Below, one piece after another: positions 12,275 to 23,092 of a DNA stretch of 64,000 nucleotides (its first letter is position 1; each line of letters starts with the position of its first letter). The DNA is from Archivesica marissinica. Its lineage: Eukaryota > Mollusca > Bivalvia > Venerida > Vesicomyidae. Location: positions 36,571,095 through 36,635,094 of the forward strand of contig CM026394.1 in the NCBI GenBank assembly GCA_014843695.1, in the 5' to 3' direction. The notes beneath the pieces are model-generated. The model did not search any database. It had not been told where the DNA came from and saw nothing but the letters and a program-made list of their open reading frames with translations. Position numbers and translations under genes: made by a program.

Positions 12275-15200
12275 ATGGATAAGAATAATACAATAATACA
12301 ATGGAACTGTCGGGGACTAAAAGCAAACTATAATGAGATTTTAATACTTATATCTCTGCTTTCACCAAATATCCTTTGTTTGCAAGAAACTTTCCTAAAA
12401 TCGACTGACAATATATATTTTAAAGATTTTATCATGTTTAATTTTATAAATAATGATTGTCAAAAGGCATCTGGTGGATCATCCATTATCATAAAAAAGA
12501 CTGTTCCACATAGTAAAATAGACTTGACTACAAATTTACAGGCCATTGCTGCCAAGGTTACACTTTCAAAAACATTTACAATTTGTTCCATTTATATACC
12601 TCCAAACTCGCCATTAAAACAAAATGATTTAGAGAATCTTGTTGAACAATTACCTCACCCTTTTATGTTAGTTGGAGATTTCAATGGACATAGTAAACTA
12701 TGGGGATGTACAAATATCAATAATAAAGGAAAAATAATAGAAGACTTTATAACTGAAAATGATCTTTGTCTATTAAATGATAACAAATCGACATACCTTC
12801 ATCCTGCCACAGGACATTTTTCTGCTTTAGATTTATGTATATGTCATCCAAACATTTTCTTAGATTTTGAATGGTCCGTACATGATGACCTACATGGAAG
12901 TGACCACTTCCCAATCGTAATCACAGAAATAAACAAATCAAAAGATGAATTTTACCCACAATGGAATCTACAAAAAGCTAATTGGGAAAAATTCCAAATT
13001 TTATGCAGAGAACATTTGATATTGAAAAAGATTGGGAACGAGGATCAAATCACCTCGTTTTCGAATTCACTTTTAAAAATTTCAACGGAATGCATTCCGA
13101 AATCCTCTACATCTTCTAAAAGAATTAGACCATGGTTTAATGACGATTGTAAAAATGTTATAAATAAACGAAAGAAGGCATTGCGTAAATTTAATAAAAC
13201 TCCCACAAAAGCAAATCTCTTAAACACACAAATTACACGAGCAAAAGCTCGAAGAACTATAAAAAATGCAAAACGCACTTCATGGCAAAAATATGTATCT
13301 ACTATAAACTCTAATACATCAATGAAAAGTGTTTGGAATATGGTAGCAAAAATAAATGGCAAGAGGAAAAGCTCAAAAATTGTTCATCTAAATACATCTA
13401 ATAATAGAACCCATTTAACAAAAAAAGACATATCCAATGTTTTAGGTGAAAACTTTCAAAACAACTTTTCAACATCAAACTATAATGAGAAGTTTCAGAA
13501 ATTTAAAACTGAGAAAGAGAAAGAAAAAATTGATTTTCATTCTAGAAATGAAGAAAAATATAATCTACCATTCAATATGTCAGAACTCGAAACTGCTCTA
13601 CAAAGAACAAAAGAAACGACCACAGGTCCAGATCAAATCCATTATCAAATTATAAAACATTTACCAAATAATGCAATGATAACTCTTTTAGATATTTTTA
13701 ATATGACGTGGGAAAGTGAGAACTTTCCCAAAGAATGGAGTGAAGCCATAATCATTCCTATTCCCAAACCAGGAAAAGATCATACAAATCCCACAAATTA
13801 TCGTCCCATCGCACTAACTAGTTGTCTATGTAAAACCATGGAGAGAATGATTAACGATAGACTTGTTTGGTTCTTGGAATCAAACAGTTTGATTACGAGT
13901 TACCAAACGGGTTTTCGGAAAAATAAATGTACAACTGATCATCTAGTAAGACTAGAAACTTATATTCGTAATGCCTTCATCAAAAAAGAACATTTGGTAG
14001 CAGTTTTTTTCGATTTAGAAAAGGCATATGATACCACATGGAAATATGGTATTCTCAAAGATTTACACGATTTTGGTCTGAAAGGCCACTTGCCAAATTT
14101 TATTGCCAATTTTTTATCAATAGAAATTTTAAAGTAAGAATTGGCTCAACGCTCTCCGATACATACAAACAAGAGCAAGGGGTGCCTCAAGGTAGTATTT
14201 TATCCCCAACACTTTTTAATATTAAAATAAATAGCATTGTGAAATGTTTAAACGAAACAGATTGCTCCTTATATGTAGATGATTTTGTAATGTTCTACAA
14301 ATCTAAAAATATGGAAACCATTGAACAAAAACTCCAACAATGTCTAAATAAACTTGAAGATTGGGCAAACAAAAATGGTTTCAAATTCTCTAAAATTAAA
14401 ACTCAATGCGTACATTTCTGTCAATTGAGAGGATTACATCCAGATCCAAATTTAACAATTTACGGTTCACAAATTCCTGTAGTAGAAGAAGTAAAATTCC
14501 TAGGACTTATATTTGACAAAAAATTAACATTCATACCTCATATAAATTATCTACGGACGAAATGTCTAAAAGCTCTAAATATTTGAAGGTGCTCTCCAAT
14601 ACAAATTGGGGAAGCGATTGTCCAGTTCTTATAAATCTATACAGATCACTTATCCGTTCCAAACTGGATTACGGATCCATTGTGTATGGATCGGCGAGAA
14701 AATCCTACTTGAAAAAGTTAGATACAATACATCATCAAGGTCTACGACTGGCTCTAGGAGCTTTTCGCACATCTCCCGTAGAAAGCTTATATGCTGAAAC
14801 AAATGAACCCTCTTTATACATACGGAGAGAGAAACTCTCGTTACAATATACAACCAAACTAGCTGCAAATCCCAAAATCCTGCATTCAATTGCGTTTTCG
14901 AGCCTAAAAACAAAATAGTTTACGGAAACTCTCCATCCGCCATAAAACCACTAGGTCTCCGTATTAAACCATTATTAGTAGAAGCAAAAATAGATACAAC
15001 AATTATACAAGAAAACAAGTTGTTAAATAAAGAACAGTGGACTTTGACTACCCCAAACATTATTTTAGATCTTCATTTGTATGAGAATAAGAAAAGTGAA
15101 ACTAGTCCAGATATTTTTAAAACAAAATTTTTAGAAATAAAATCTAAATATAAAGATTATATATCCATCTACACAGATGGCTCAAAAAGACTTGAAAAGT

Positions 15201-15954
15201 TTGCATGTGCAGCAGTTACCCATACTAAATCAAGTACTGTAAGATTACCTGATGACAGTTCAATTTTCTCTGCAGAAACACAAGCTATCGACCTAGCTCT
15301 TTCCCTTATAACTGTTAACGAAAACGACAAATTTATTATATTTTCCGACTCTTTGTCGGTTTTAACATCTCTCAAACAACCAAACCAGTCCAACCCCCTA
15401 ATTCAACAAATCTTTAAAAGATACATATCTATTAGCTCCTCAAAAACTGTTGTTTTTTGTTGGATTCCCAGTCATATAAACATACGAGGAAATGATGAAG
15501 CTGATTTTCTAGCAAAGTCTGCTTTAGACTTGCAAATAACAAACTCTAAAATACCGCATACGGATTTAAAATCCAATATTAGGAAATATGTCGATAGTAA
15601 ATGTCAAATAAATTGGGACAAACAAGTTGGAAATAAATTACATGAAATTAAACCCATATTTTCAAGTACATATCGTACAAAACTAACCGAAAAGAACAAG
15701 TTCGTTTGACTCGGTGTCGTATTGGACACACTTGGATTACACATTCTTATATTTTAAATGCAGAAGAACAACCCATATGTATTCCTTGTGATGAGATATT
15801 CACAGTGAAGCACTTTTTGCTCCACTGTGCCGACCTCATCTTTACAAGGAATGCATACTTTAATACAAATCGTATACAAGAATTATTCGATTCAGTACTG
15901 CCAAGTACAATATTAGGTTTTTTAAAAGAAACTCACCTTATAAATAGATTATAA
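12275..15954 (+). pseudogene. LINE B ORF2, endonuclease-RT-RNase H polyprotein (frameshifted)
   Basis: ATG 12275 (MDKNNTIIQWNCRG) opens the endonuclease, with LQETF, GDFNGH (~12677) and GSDHFPI (~12897). The RT has NYRPIALTS (~13798), FFDLEKAYDT (~14009), GVPQGSILSP (~14180) and YVDDF (~14274). RNase H has YTDGSK (~15170), a conserved Glu (~15277), FSDSLSVL (~15342) and WIPSHINIRGNDEAD (~15460). The zinc motif CIPCDEIFTVKHFLLHC lies near 15779. The first 620 codons are uninterrupted. Frameshifts then occur near 14115 (extra T in a T-run), 14584, ~14910 and ~15700. The stop is TAA at 15952. Confidence 0.9.
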
Positions 15955-16135
15955 TGCAACTTATTGTGATTATCAAGTATATATATTATTTAAAATGTAA
16001 CCTTTTAACATAGATCACGTTTTTTAAACAATTTTTATTTTTACAAATGTTTTCGACGCCACATGACCTTATTAGGTTGAGGCGTCGGTAAATAAGATAT
16101 CGTCAAGATATCCATTAAATAAATAAATAAATAAA

Positions 16136-17271
16136 TTGAACTCATCCAAAGGTGTCATCAGGTGCAGGGAATTATCTTCCTGCTCTTTGGATGAGATCAA
16201 AGAAGGTTTGTCAAGTCAAGGGATCATTGACGTGAAGAGAATATCTATAAAACGTAACAACGAAATAAAACTCACAAACACATATATAATTACATGTGAC
16301 ACACCAGTCATCCCGTCACGTATCAAAGTCGGCTACCAGATTGTCACCGTCGACATATATGTACCTAACCCTCTTAGATGCTTTAAATGCCAGAAGTCTG
16401 GTCATCATGAGGATAGGTGTCGGAACGAGTCTGTATGCTCCAAGTGTGCTGAGACTGCTCCACAACATCAAGAGAACAACTGCCCCAACACAAATAAATG
16501 CGCCAATTGTGGCGCTGATCATATATCCAATTCTAAAGACTGTGACTCCTGGAAAAAAGAAAAAGAAATAGTTAAGATCAAATATTCGGAAAACATTTCA
16601 TTCCAGGATGCAAGAAAGATTTATGAATCTCGATACAAATTCGAAAATCAGCCAAGCTATGCAAGTGTTGCTAAAACAGCCTCTGTTGAATGCAAAACTT
16701 GCAAAAACTTGTTAACCAAACTTTGCAAAATCTTTCCAGACAAAAAAACAGAAATAATGCAGTTATTCCCTGGTTCTGATAGTTCTTCTCATCTTGACCA
16801 GCTTACAAATCAAAATATACCACAAACACCTAAACCTACGCTTACAAATCAAAATACACCACAAACACCTAAACCTACAGCAGACAAACAAAAACAAACA
16901 TACACAAGAATCCAACAACAAAAAACACTCGAAACAACAATACACAAGAAAAACACATTCAACCAAAAACAACATCAACTTCATCAAAACCAATACCTAC
17001 TAAAAAAGAATCTACAACTCAACAAACATCAACTCCAACAAATAAGCAATCTGCTGTCACTTCCAGACAGCAGAAAACTAAACATATACAAACAGATAAA
17101 CACACAGTGTCCAGTCCAGTATCTACAAGCAATAGATACTCGGATTTGGACACGGACGATGACAATCTGGAGGGCGAGGCATCAGACTCGGACAAGTCCG
17201 AGTCTATGACCTGGCAAGATGGCGAGGGTGGCTGGAACAAGAACCTCCTGTCGTTGCAGGATGCCACTTAA
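16136..17271 (+). pseudogene. LINE A2 ORF1 C-terminal two thirds (gag-like)
   Basis: It retains the RRM-like end and intact zinc knuckles (CFKCQKSGHHEDRC near 16383, CSKC, CANC...KDC). Unlike A1, the frame runs unbroken past the knuckles and through two NQNIPQTPKPT-type repeats. An A-run one base shorter than in A1 (near 16924) then shifts the Gln/Asn/Lys-rich tail out of frame. The acidic C-terminus (DLDTDDDNLEGE) is still present in another frame, with its TAA at 17269. There is no original start codon because of the 5' truncation. Confidence 0.85.
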
Positions 17272-17354
17272 TATATTTTTAACTTTATATTTTATCTATG
17301 TATAATAATTATGTAAATATTGGTATAATATTTTTAATAATTAATCTCTCCATA

Positions 17355-17501
17355 ATGGCCATCTTAATACACTGTGTTGACCTTCAACCAATCCGGTTGC
17401 AGTACTACAATGTGGACAACATTAAAACACTCTTCGACTCTATCAGAGTAGAGTCCATCATATCATTTATCAAGGCAATAGGAATTTATAATAAGCTGTG
17501 A
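17355..17501 (+). pseudogene. LINE A2 mini-ORF2 (start codon fused to C-terminal tail)
   Basis: A 48-codon frame MAILIHCVDLQPIRL... is created by the in-frame deletion. The first two codons are the ORF2 start and the rest is the extreme C-terminus of LINE A ORF2. No catalytic domain remains. It is probably non-functional, and I list it because it defines the deletion junction. Confidence 0.7.
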
Positions 17502-17712
17502 TATTAATTGTTAATCATGCCTTTGTAGTAATCATTCATTCATATATTACCTGTAATTAATCTTACGTCTTTATAACTTCTTAGTATTAATTTTTACGTA
17601 ATGCATATACTTATATAGAATTTTATTTCATACACTCGACAATAAACATAACTTTAATGCGCGCTACATGACCTTAGATGTCGATGCGCCGTAAAACACC
17701 ATTCATTCATTT

Positions 17713-17765
17713 TTTGTTGGTGTTTTTTTTTGTTGTTGTGTGGTTGTTTTTGTTTGGTTTTTTTT
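17713..17765. repeat. T/G-rich low-complexity spacer
   Basis: A run of T and TG/TTG follows the LINE A2 ATTCATTC tail and leads straight into the 25-bp satellite. It may be a diverged tail or a filler sequence at the insertion junction. Confidence 0.7.
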
Positions 17766-18567
17766 GAAACACCCAATATATCACAGCCTTGAAACACCCA
17801 ATATATCACAGCTTTCAAACACCCAATATATCACTGCTTTGAAACACCCAATATATCACAGCCTTGAAACACCCAATATATCACAGCCTTGAAACACCCA
17901 ATATATCACAGCCTTGAAACACCCAATATATCACAGCCTTGAAACACCCAATATATCATAGCCTTGAAACACCCAATATATCACAGCTTTGAAACACCCA
18001 ATATAGCACTGCTTTGAAACACCCAATAATCAATGCTTTGAAGCACCCAATATATCATAGCTTTGAAACACCCACTATATTACAGCTTTGAAACACCCAA
18101 TATATCACTGCTTTGAAACACCCAATATAGCACTGCTTTGAAACACCCAATATAGCACTGCTTTGAAACACCCAATATATTACAGCTTTGAAACACCCAA
18201 TATATCACAGCTTTGAAACACCCAATATATCACAGCTTTGAAGCACCCAATATATCATAGCTTTGAAACACCCACTATATTACAGCTTTGAAACACCCAA
18301 TATATCACTGCTTTGAAACACCCAATATATCACAGCTTTGAAGCACCCAATATATCATAGCTTTGAAGCACCCAATATATCATAGCTTTGAAACACCCAC
18401 TATAGTACAGCTTTGAAACACCCAATATATCACTGCTTTGAAACACCCAATATAGCACTGCTTTGAAACACCCAATATAGCACTGCTTTGAAACACCCAA
18501 TATATCACTGCTTTCAAACACCCAATATATCACAGCTTTGAAACACCTAATATATCACAGCATACAA
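17766..18567. repeat. 25-bp satellite array, right part
   Basis: About 32 copies of the GAAACACCCAATATATCACA unit. It is more homogeneous than the left block (10523-10904), with variants GCCTT/GCTTT, TAGCACTG and CACTATATT occurring in runs, which indicates local unit conversion or segmental duplication. Confidence 0.95.
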
Positions 18568-18639
18568 ATATAGTATTCACAGTAAGATTATTTAGAGAAA
18601 GGTTACCCCTACCTGCTAAATCTCTGAGATGCAACAGAT

Positions 18640-18790
18640 GCACACATCAGTTTGTTGTGTTTATAAGCTATATATATATATACATGATACACATAGTAAA
18701 GCTAATATATATACCATACTATATAATATGTATATATTATATCGGGTGCAGGGTGCCCAGGTGTTGGGGGGGGGGGCTCTGGTGAAGTTA
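18640..18790. repeat. TA-rich microsatellites and a G9 run
   Basis: TATATATATATA at ~18671, TATATAATATGTATATATTA at ~18720 and nine consecutive G near 18765-18774. There is no gene in this interval. Confidence 0.8.
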
Positions 18791-18846
18791 TTATTATTAT
18801 TTTTACAAATAGTTTAATCTTCAACTTTTTCAGCTCAGCACAATAA

Positions 18847-19618
18847 AGATTTTAGAGCGGAATCACAATAACCATTTTAGAGCGGAAGCCCAGTAATAAT
18901 TTTAGAGTGGAAGCCCAGTAATGATTTTAGAGCGGAAGCCCAGTAATGATTTTAGAGCGGAAGCCCAGTAATGATTTTAGAGCGGAAGCCCAGTAATGAT
19001 TTTAGAGCGGAAGCCCAGTAATGATTTTAGAGCGGAAGCCCAGTAATGATTTTAGAGCGGAGGCCCAGTAATGATTTTAGAGCGGAGGCCCAGTAATGAT
19101 TTTAGAGCGGAGGCCCAGTAATGATTTTAGAGCGGAGGCCCAGTAATGATTTTAGAGCGGAGGCCCAGTAATGATTTTAGAGCGGAGGCCCAGTAATGAT
19201 TTTAGAGCGGAGGCCCAGTAATGATTTTAGAGCGGAAGCCCAGTAATTATTTTAGAGCGGAAGCCCAGTAATTATTTTAGAGCGGAAGCCCAGTAATTAT
19301 TTTAGAGCGGAAGCCCAGTAATTATTTTAGAGCGGAAGCCCAGTAATTATTTTAGAGCGGAAGCCCAGTAATTATTTTAGAGCGGAAGCCCAGTAATTAT
19401 TTTAGAGCGGAAGCCCAGTAATGATTTTAGAGCGGAAGCCCAGTAATGATTTTAGAGCGGAAGCCCAGTAATGATTTTAGAGCGGAAGCCCAGTAATGAT
19501 TTTAGAGCGGAAGCCCAGTAATGATTTTAGAGCGGAAGCCCAGTAATGATTTTAGAGCGGAAGCCCAGTAATGATTTTCGAGCGGAAGCCCAGTAATGAT
19601 TTTAGAGCGGAAGCCCAG
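18847..19618. repeat. 25-bp tandem array (GATTTTAGAGCGGAAGCCCA type)
   Basis: About 31 copies of a 25-bp unit unrelated in sequence to the GAAACACCC satellite despite the same period. Three variant blocks occur in order: GGAAGCCC..ATGAT, then GGAGGCCC..ATGAT, then GGAAGCCC..ATTAT, returning to ATGAT at the right. This points to expansion by block duplication. Confidence 0.95.
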
Positions 19619-19806
19619 CTTATATGGAATTCATTTGACAGATGGGTATCACAAAACAGATGCATGGGAGTACACTTGTAACGGACACTCTAACCAATGT
19701 TTTACTGGACATTTGAATAAGACACATATCGTATTAAAGCAAATACAATGCAGTGTTACTACAACTTCTTCTGAATATATTCGAACACTAACATTGAATC
19801 AATAAA
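19619..19806 (+). other. Short open stretch of unknown nature after the 25-bp array
   Basis: Open for ~62 codons (containing GYHKTDAWEYTCNGHS), ending at TAA 19803 that overlaps an AATAAA hexamer (19801-19806). The preceding GCCCAG of the array could act as a splice acceptor. That would make this a possible terminal exon, but there is no homology I recognise. Confidence 0.2.
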
Positions 19807-20265
19807 CAGTGTTTTTGTGGATTGAAAGTATGATTTCATTTAACTGTCATCCATGCTACTGAATTGACGTTTGTTCGTCATCAGGGTCAATACTAAATGC
19901 GAGATAATGTCGTTTAGAGATAATTTAACTAATAATAGTCTACAAATAAATAGGCACAAATGTGAGATATAACGGTAAATCTGTACCATAAATAGTGTTA
20001 TTCAGGATACACTAGTTGTATTACATTATTTTGTTATGGCCACAAACCGTGTATACAATGTTTGTTTTTAGTTGAAATATTCTGTATTTGAGGCAAATAT
20101 TTAGAAAAAAATTATACCATATAATAGGAAAATACATTCTGTAGAAATTTGTATTTTCACTGATGTAGTGTCGCTTTAAAGTGGAAGCTACAACTTATAA
20201 TATAATGCAACATGATTCCCGAATGTTTTTCTAAACTTTACATTATATAATAATGGATAGAATAT
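19807..20265. other. AT-rich intergenic DNA
   Basis: I see no gene, repeat or RNA structure here. Confidence 0.6.
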
Positions 20266-20631
20266 GTGACCACGATTTGTTTATATAATTATGCAATGAC
20301 GATTTGTTTATATAATTATGCAATGACGATTTGTTTATATAATTATGTAATGATGATTTGTTTATATAATTATGCAATGACGATTTGTTTATATAATTAT
20401 GTAATGACGATTTGTTTATATAATTATGCAATGACGATTTGTTTATATAATTATGCAATGATGATTTGTTTATATAATTATGCAATGACGATTTGTTTAT
20501 ATAATTATGTAATGACTATTTGTTTATAATTATGCAATGACGATTTGTTTATATAATTATGCAATGACGATTTGTTTATATAATTATGCAATGATGATTT
20601 GTTTGTATAATTATGTAATGACGATTTGTTT
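20266..20631. repeat. 27-bp tandem array
   Basis: About 13-14 copies of a 27-bp unit with core GACGATTTGTTTATATAATT. One unit is shortened by a few bases near 20520. It is open on both strands because 27 is divisible by three. No coding signal. Confidence 0.95.
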
Positions 20632-20939
20632 ACTTTACTAAAGTACTTTATCCTACATGATTGTTGTCGTTTTTGTAGTTATTAGTAACTCAATATTATT
20701 TATATACGATGACTCGTCAATAATTTCGTGAAATAATTTGGCTGTCTGGTTAGCACGCTCGTTTTCCAGTAGTTTTCGGAGGAACAAAGTGATTTAAAAT
20801 TATACCTTGTATATTGCAACATATCATGGCCATTACTTTACCGGCAGATTTGGAAATCCAACGCTTTTGTCGGTTACGGCGAAGTATGATGCTTCCAAAT
20901 TGAGCTCTGTTGTTTACTTTACAGCTCAATTAAGTGTAC
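20632..20939. other. Intergenic DNA with a SINE1-like head fragment
   Basis: GGCTGTCTGGTTAGCACGCT at about 20740-20759 resembles the tRNA-like head of SINE1, but no box B or core follows, so it is at most a 5' fragment. Otherwise nothing recognisable. Confidence 0.35.
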
Positions 20940-21416
20940 CCATATAACCACCTGATTGAGAAAGGCATCACCCTCGTCGTTGTACAGTTGGCAGTATTAG
21001 CGGCATTCCTGACCCATACCCCCATTTGATCATCCGGAAGCAGCAGGAGTGATGCCTATCTTGCCGAAACACGGCGCATTCCAAGCTTATTAGACATAAT
21101 GTCCTCAGCTGTACCATATGAAATACCAAATTGTCTCGCAACATTTTAAACAGTTACTCTTCTATCTTCAAGAATGTATTCCTGAATTTCAGCCACTTTC
21201 GTTTCATTTGTAACAGTCACTGGCCTGCCAGTATGCTTATCATCTTCGTTGTTTCTCTACCGTCCTAAGCCTAAAGCGATCCACCAACTTTGGCACCATT
21301 CCATAAACAAGTCTCCTCATAAACTTATAATCCTCCCGAATGTCGGAGAAAGATTTTCAGAGTAATGCATAAATCTTTATCACAACACGTTGCTCGTTTA
21401 CACTGTGCGACGCCAT
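20940..21416 (-). pseudogene. mariner-like transposase remnant (N-terminal DNA-binding part)
   Basis: Read on the minus strand from ATG at 21416 (MASHSVNEQRVVIK), the conceptual protein shows a second HTH typical of mariner transposases: EYILEDRRVTV, then VARQFGISYGTAEDIM and LGMRRVSAR. Stops interrupt it in at least four places and indels shift it. Nothing resembling the catalytic DDD domain follows. I see no terminal inverted repeats. The HTH and linker motif order is the basis of the call. The family identification is from known mariner sequences. Confidence 0.65.
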
Positions 21417-21624
21417 CTTACAACCAACATTCATTAATTGTGACATGCTGCATTAATTGGAGAATGATTAATCTTTGAACATACAAAATTTCATTACGCA
21501 ATGAAATAGTGAAATTAGTTCATGAAATTATTGATGGGCCCTCGTATATATCCACACAGATAGATGCAGTCAAAAACAATAATGATGTGTGTTGCTTAAG
21601 ACGTCTAATATGATGATGTGCTTG

Positions 21625-21888
21625 AAATAATACGGATCCCAGTGACAATCCCAGAATCATGAAAACTATGTGGAAATAATGCAGATCCCAGAATCATGAA
21701 AACTGTGGACATAATGCAGATCCCAGAATCATGAAAACTGTGTGGAAATAATGCAGATCCCAGAATCATGAAAACTGTGTGGAAATAATGCAGATCCCAG
21801 AATCATGAAAACTGTGTGGAAATAATGCAGATCCCAGAATCATGAAAACTGTGTGGACATAATGCAGATCCCAGAATCATGAAAACTC
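21625..21888. repeat. 37-bp tandem array
   Basis: About seven copies of a 37-bp unit with core AATGCAGATCCCAGAATCAT. The left units are diverged and the right ones nearly identical. Confidence 0.9.
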
Positions 21889-22440
21889 AATATATATATA
21901 AGTTTTACATTGGAATTGTTACTGTAGCTGGACATGGCTGTTGAAGAATTCAGCGATATAGCAGGATTTGTAGTGTTAATAGCCGTCGTGCAGGATTGAA
22001 GAAATAATTGTGTTTGAACACATAGCGTGCTCATTTGCAGAGTTACGAAAACTATGCAATGGCGATATTACCCATCTTCAATACAAATTATGCTATATAC
22101 CGGTAAAAGCAAATATAATAATTATAAGTAAATTTCTTTATAGTTATATCACCAACATACAAAAGGCCCGCCCCCTTGAGAACTGTCATTATGACCTTTA
22201 GTTCATGAAAATCTTTCAAAATCTCGATTTCTTTTGAATTGTAGAATCTTCTATAATGCCAGTGTTTTGCTCAATACGTACATTTCTGAGCTGTCGACAA
22301 AAAAAATTCTCCTTTTTGAATGACTTGCTGTATATAAATTATGGAATATGGCGTTTGTGTTCATTTGAAGGAGTTTTTGTGAATGTATTTTAGTAGCTCA
22401 CATGGATGTCTTGTGCCATAAGAAATATAGTATATTTAAG
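21889..22440. other. AT-rich intergenic DNA
   Basis: No supported gene. Short frames here have no recognisable motif. Confidence 0.6.
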
Positions 22441-22731
22441 CCCATGTATTTCTTCTGTTGTACAACACAACATCCGTAAAGCCCGTTAATATCTGCACTT
22501 GTACCATGCATCATACATTGTATACCATTAACTCTTAAAGCACATGTATTTCTTCTGTTGTATAATACAACATCCTTAAAGCCTGTTAATATCTGCACGT
22601 GTACCATGCATCATACATTGTATACCATTAACTCTTAAAGCACATGTATTTCTTCTGTTGTATAATACAACATCCTTAAAGCCTGTTAATATCTGCACGT
22701 GTACCATGCATCATATACCATTAACTCTTAG
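22441..22731. repeat. 100-bp tandem repeat, three units
   Basis: Units begin at 22441, 22541 and 22641 with CATGTATTTCTTCTGTTGTA. The third lacks ~10 bases near its end. Identity between units 2 and 3 is almost complete. Confidence 0.9.
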
Positions 22732-22904
22732 TTAGTGTCGGTGCTTTACACCGTGCACGTAAAAGATCCAGAGGAGACTCTGGAATGGGTCTCTGTCTGT
22801 ATCATTGCACTATCCACCAAAAATCTAAAATGACTAATCTCTTCAGGAGGCGTCGCTCATATGGGCAACCGGTAGCGACGATAAATAAACGTAAAACACA
22901 CACA
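22732..22904 (+). mobile_element. SINE2 copy a, 5'-truncated
   Basis: The body from GTGTCGGTGCTTTACACCGT through CTTCAGGAGGCGTCGCTCAT to the tail TAAATAAACGTAAAACACAC matches copies at 38619 and 55820. The tRNA-like head is missing. Confidence 0.85.
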
Positions 22905-22947
22905 AATATAATTTTCTGTCCATCGAATTCTCGATCATTAAACACTG

Positions 22948-23092
22948 ATGGTGTAAAGCACCGACACGAGACCTCGGTTTAACGTCCCATCTGAAAGAAT
23001 GTTAATTTTGTTAGGGTCAGACGGGGGATCGAACCTGCGATCCCTGGATTACCAGTCCAGCGTGTTACCACTGGACTACAGATCCGTCTGTA
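22948..23092 (-). mobile_element. SINE2 copy b, head only, minus strand (tRNA-Thr-like)
   Basis: Read on the minus strand, 23086-23024 resembles a tRNA. There is a box A-like TAGTCCAGTGG, a 5-bp anticodon stem CTGGA/TCCAG around loop CTGGTAA (anticodon GGT, threonine), and box B GGTTCGATCCC. The T-arm stem is mispaired, so this is a tRNA-derived SINE head and not a working tRNA gene. It runs on into the SINE2 body (GACGTTAAACC, GTGTCGGTGCTTTACACC) and then stops. Together with copy a it forms an inverted pair separated by ~45 bp. Confidence 0.8.

Larger units (their letters stand above)
10905..16134 (+). mobile_element. LINE B: full-length, frameshifted RNase H-bearing non-LTR retrotransposon
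   Basis: It has the same architecture as LINE A: a short leader (~120 nt), ORF1 with zinc knuckles, a 40-nt spacer, then ORF2 with EN-RT-RNase H. The 3' UTR is unlike that of LINE A and ends in AAATAAATAAATAAAT. Protein-level similarity to A is clear along the whole length, but nucleotide similarity is low, so this is a distinct family. It is inserted in the 25-bp satellite and abuts LINE A2 on its right. Confidence 0.9.
16135..17712 (+). mobile_element. LINE A copy 2 (A2): 5'-truncated, internally deleted
   Basis: The sequence starts at the equivalent of A1 position 4272 and matches A1 through the end of ORF1 to the ORF2 start ATGGCC at 17355. It then jumps to the equivalent of A1 ~9090 and continues to the 3' end. 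About 3.5 kb encoding nearly all of EN, RT and RNase H is missing. The junction keeps frame: ATG GCC is followed by the last ~46 ORF2 codons, ending at TGA 17499. The element sits directly against the A-rich tail of LINE B. Confidence 0.9.

Noticed and set aside
23024..23086. Functional tRNA-Thr gene
   Set aside because: The T-arm is mispaired and the sequence continues into a SINE2 body, so it is a SINE head.
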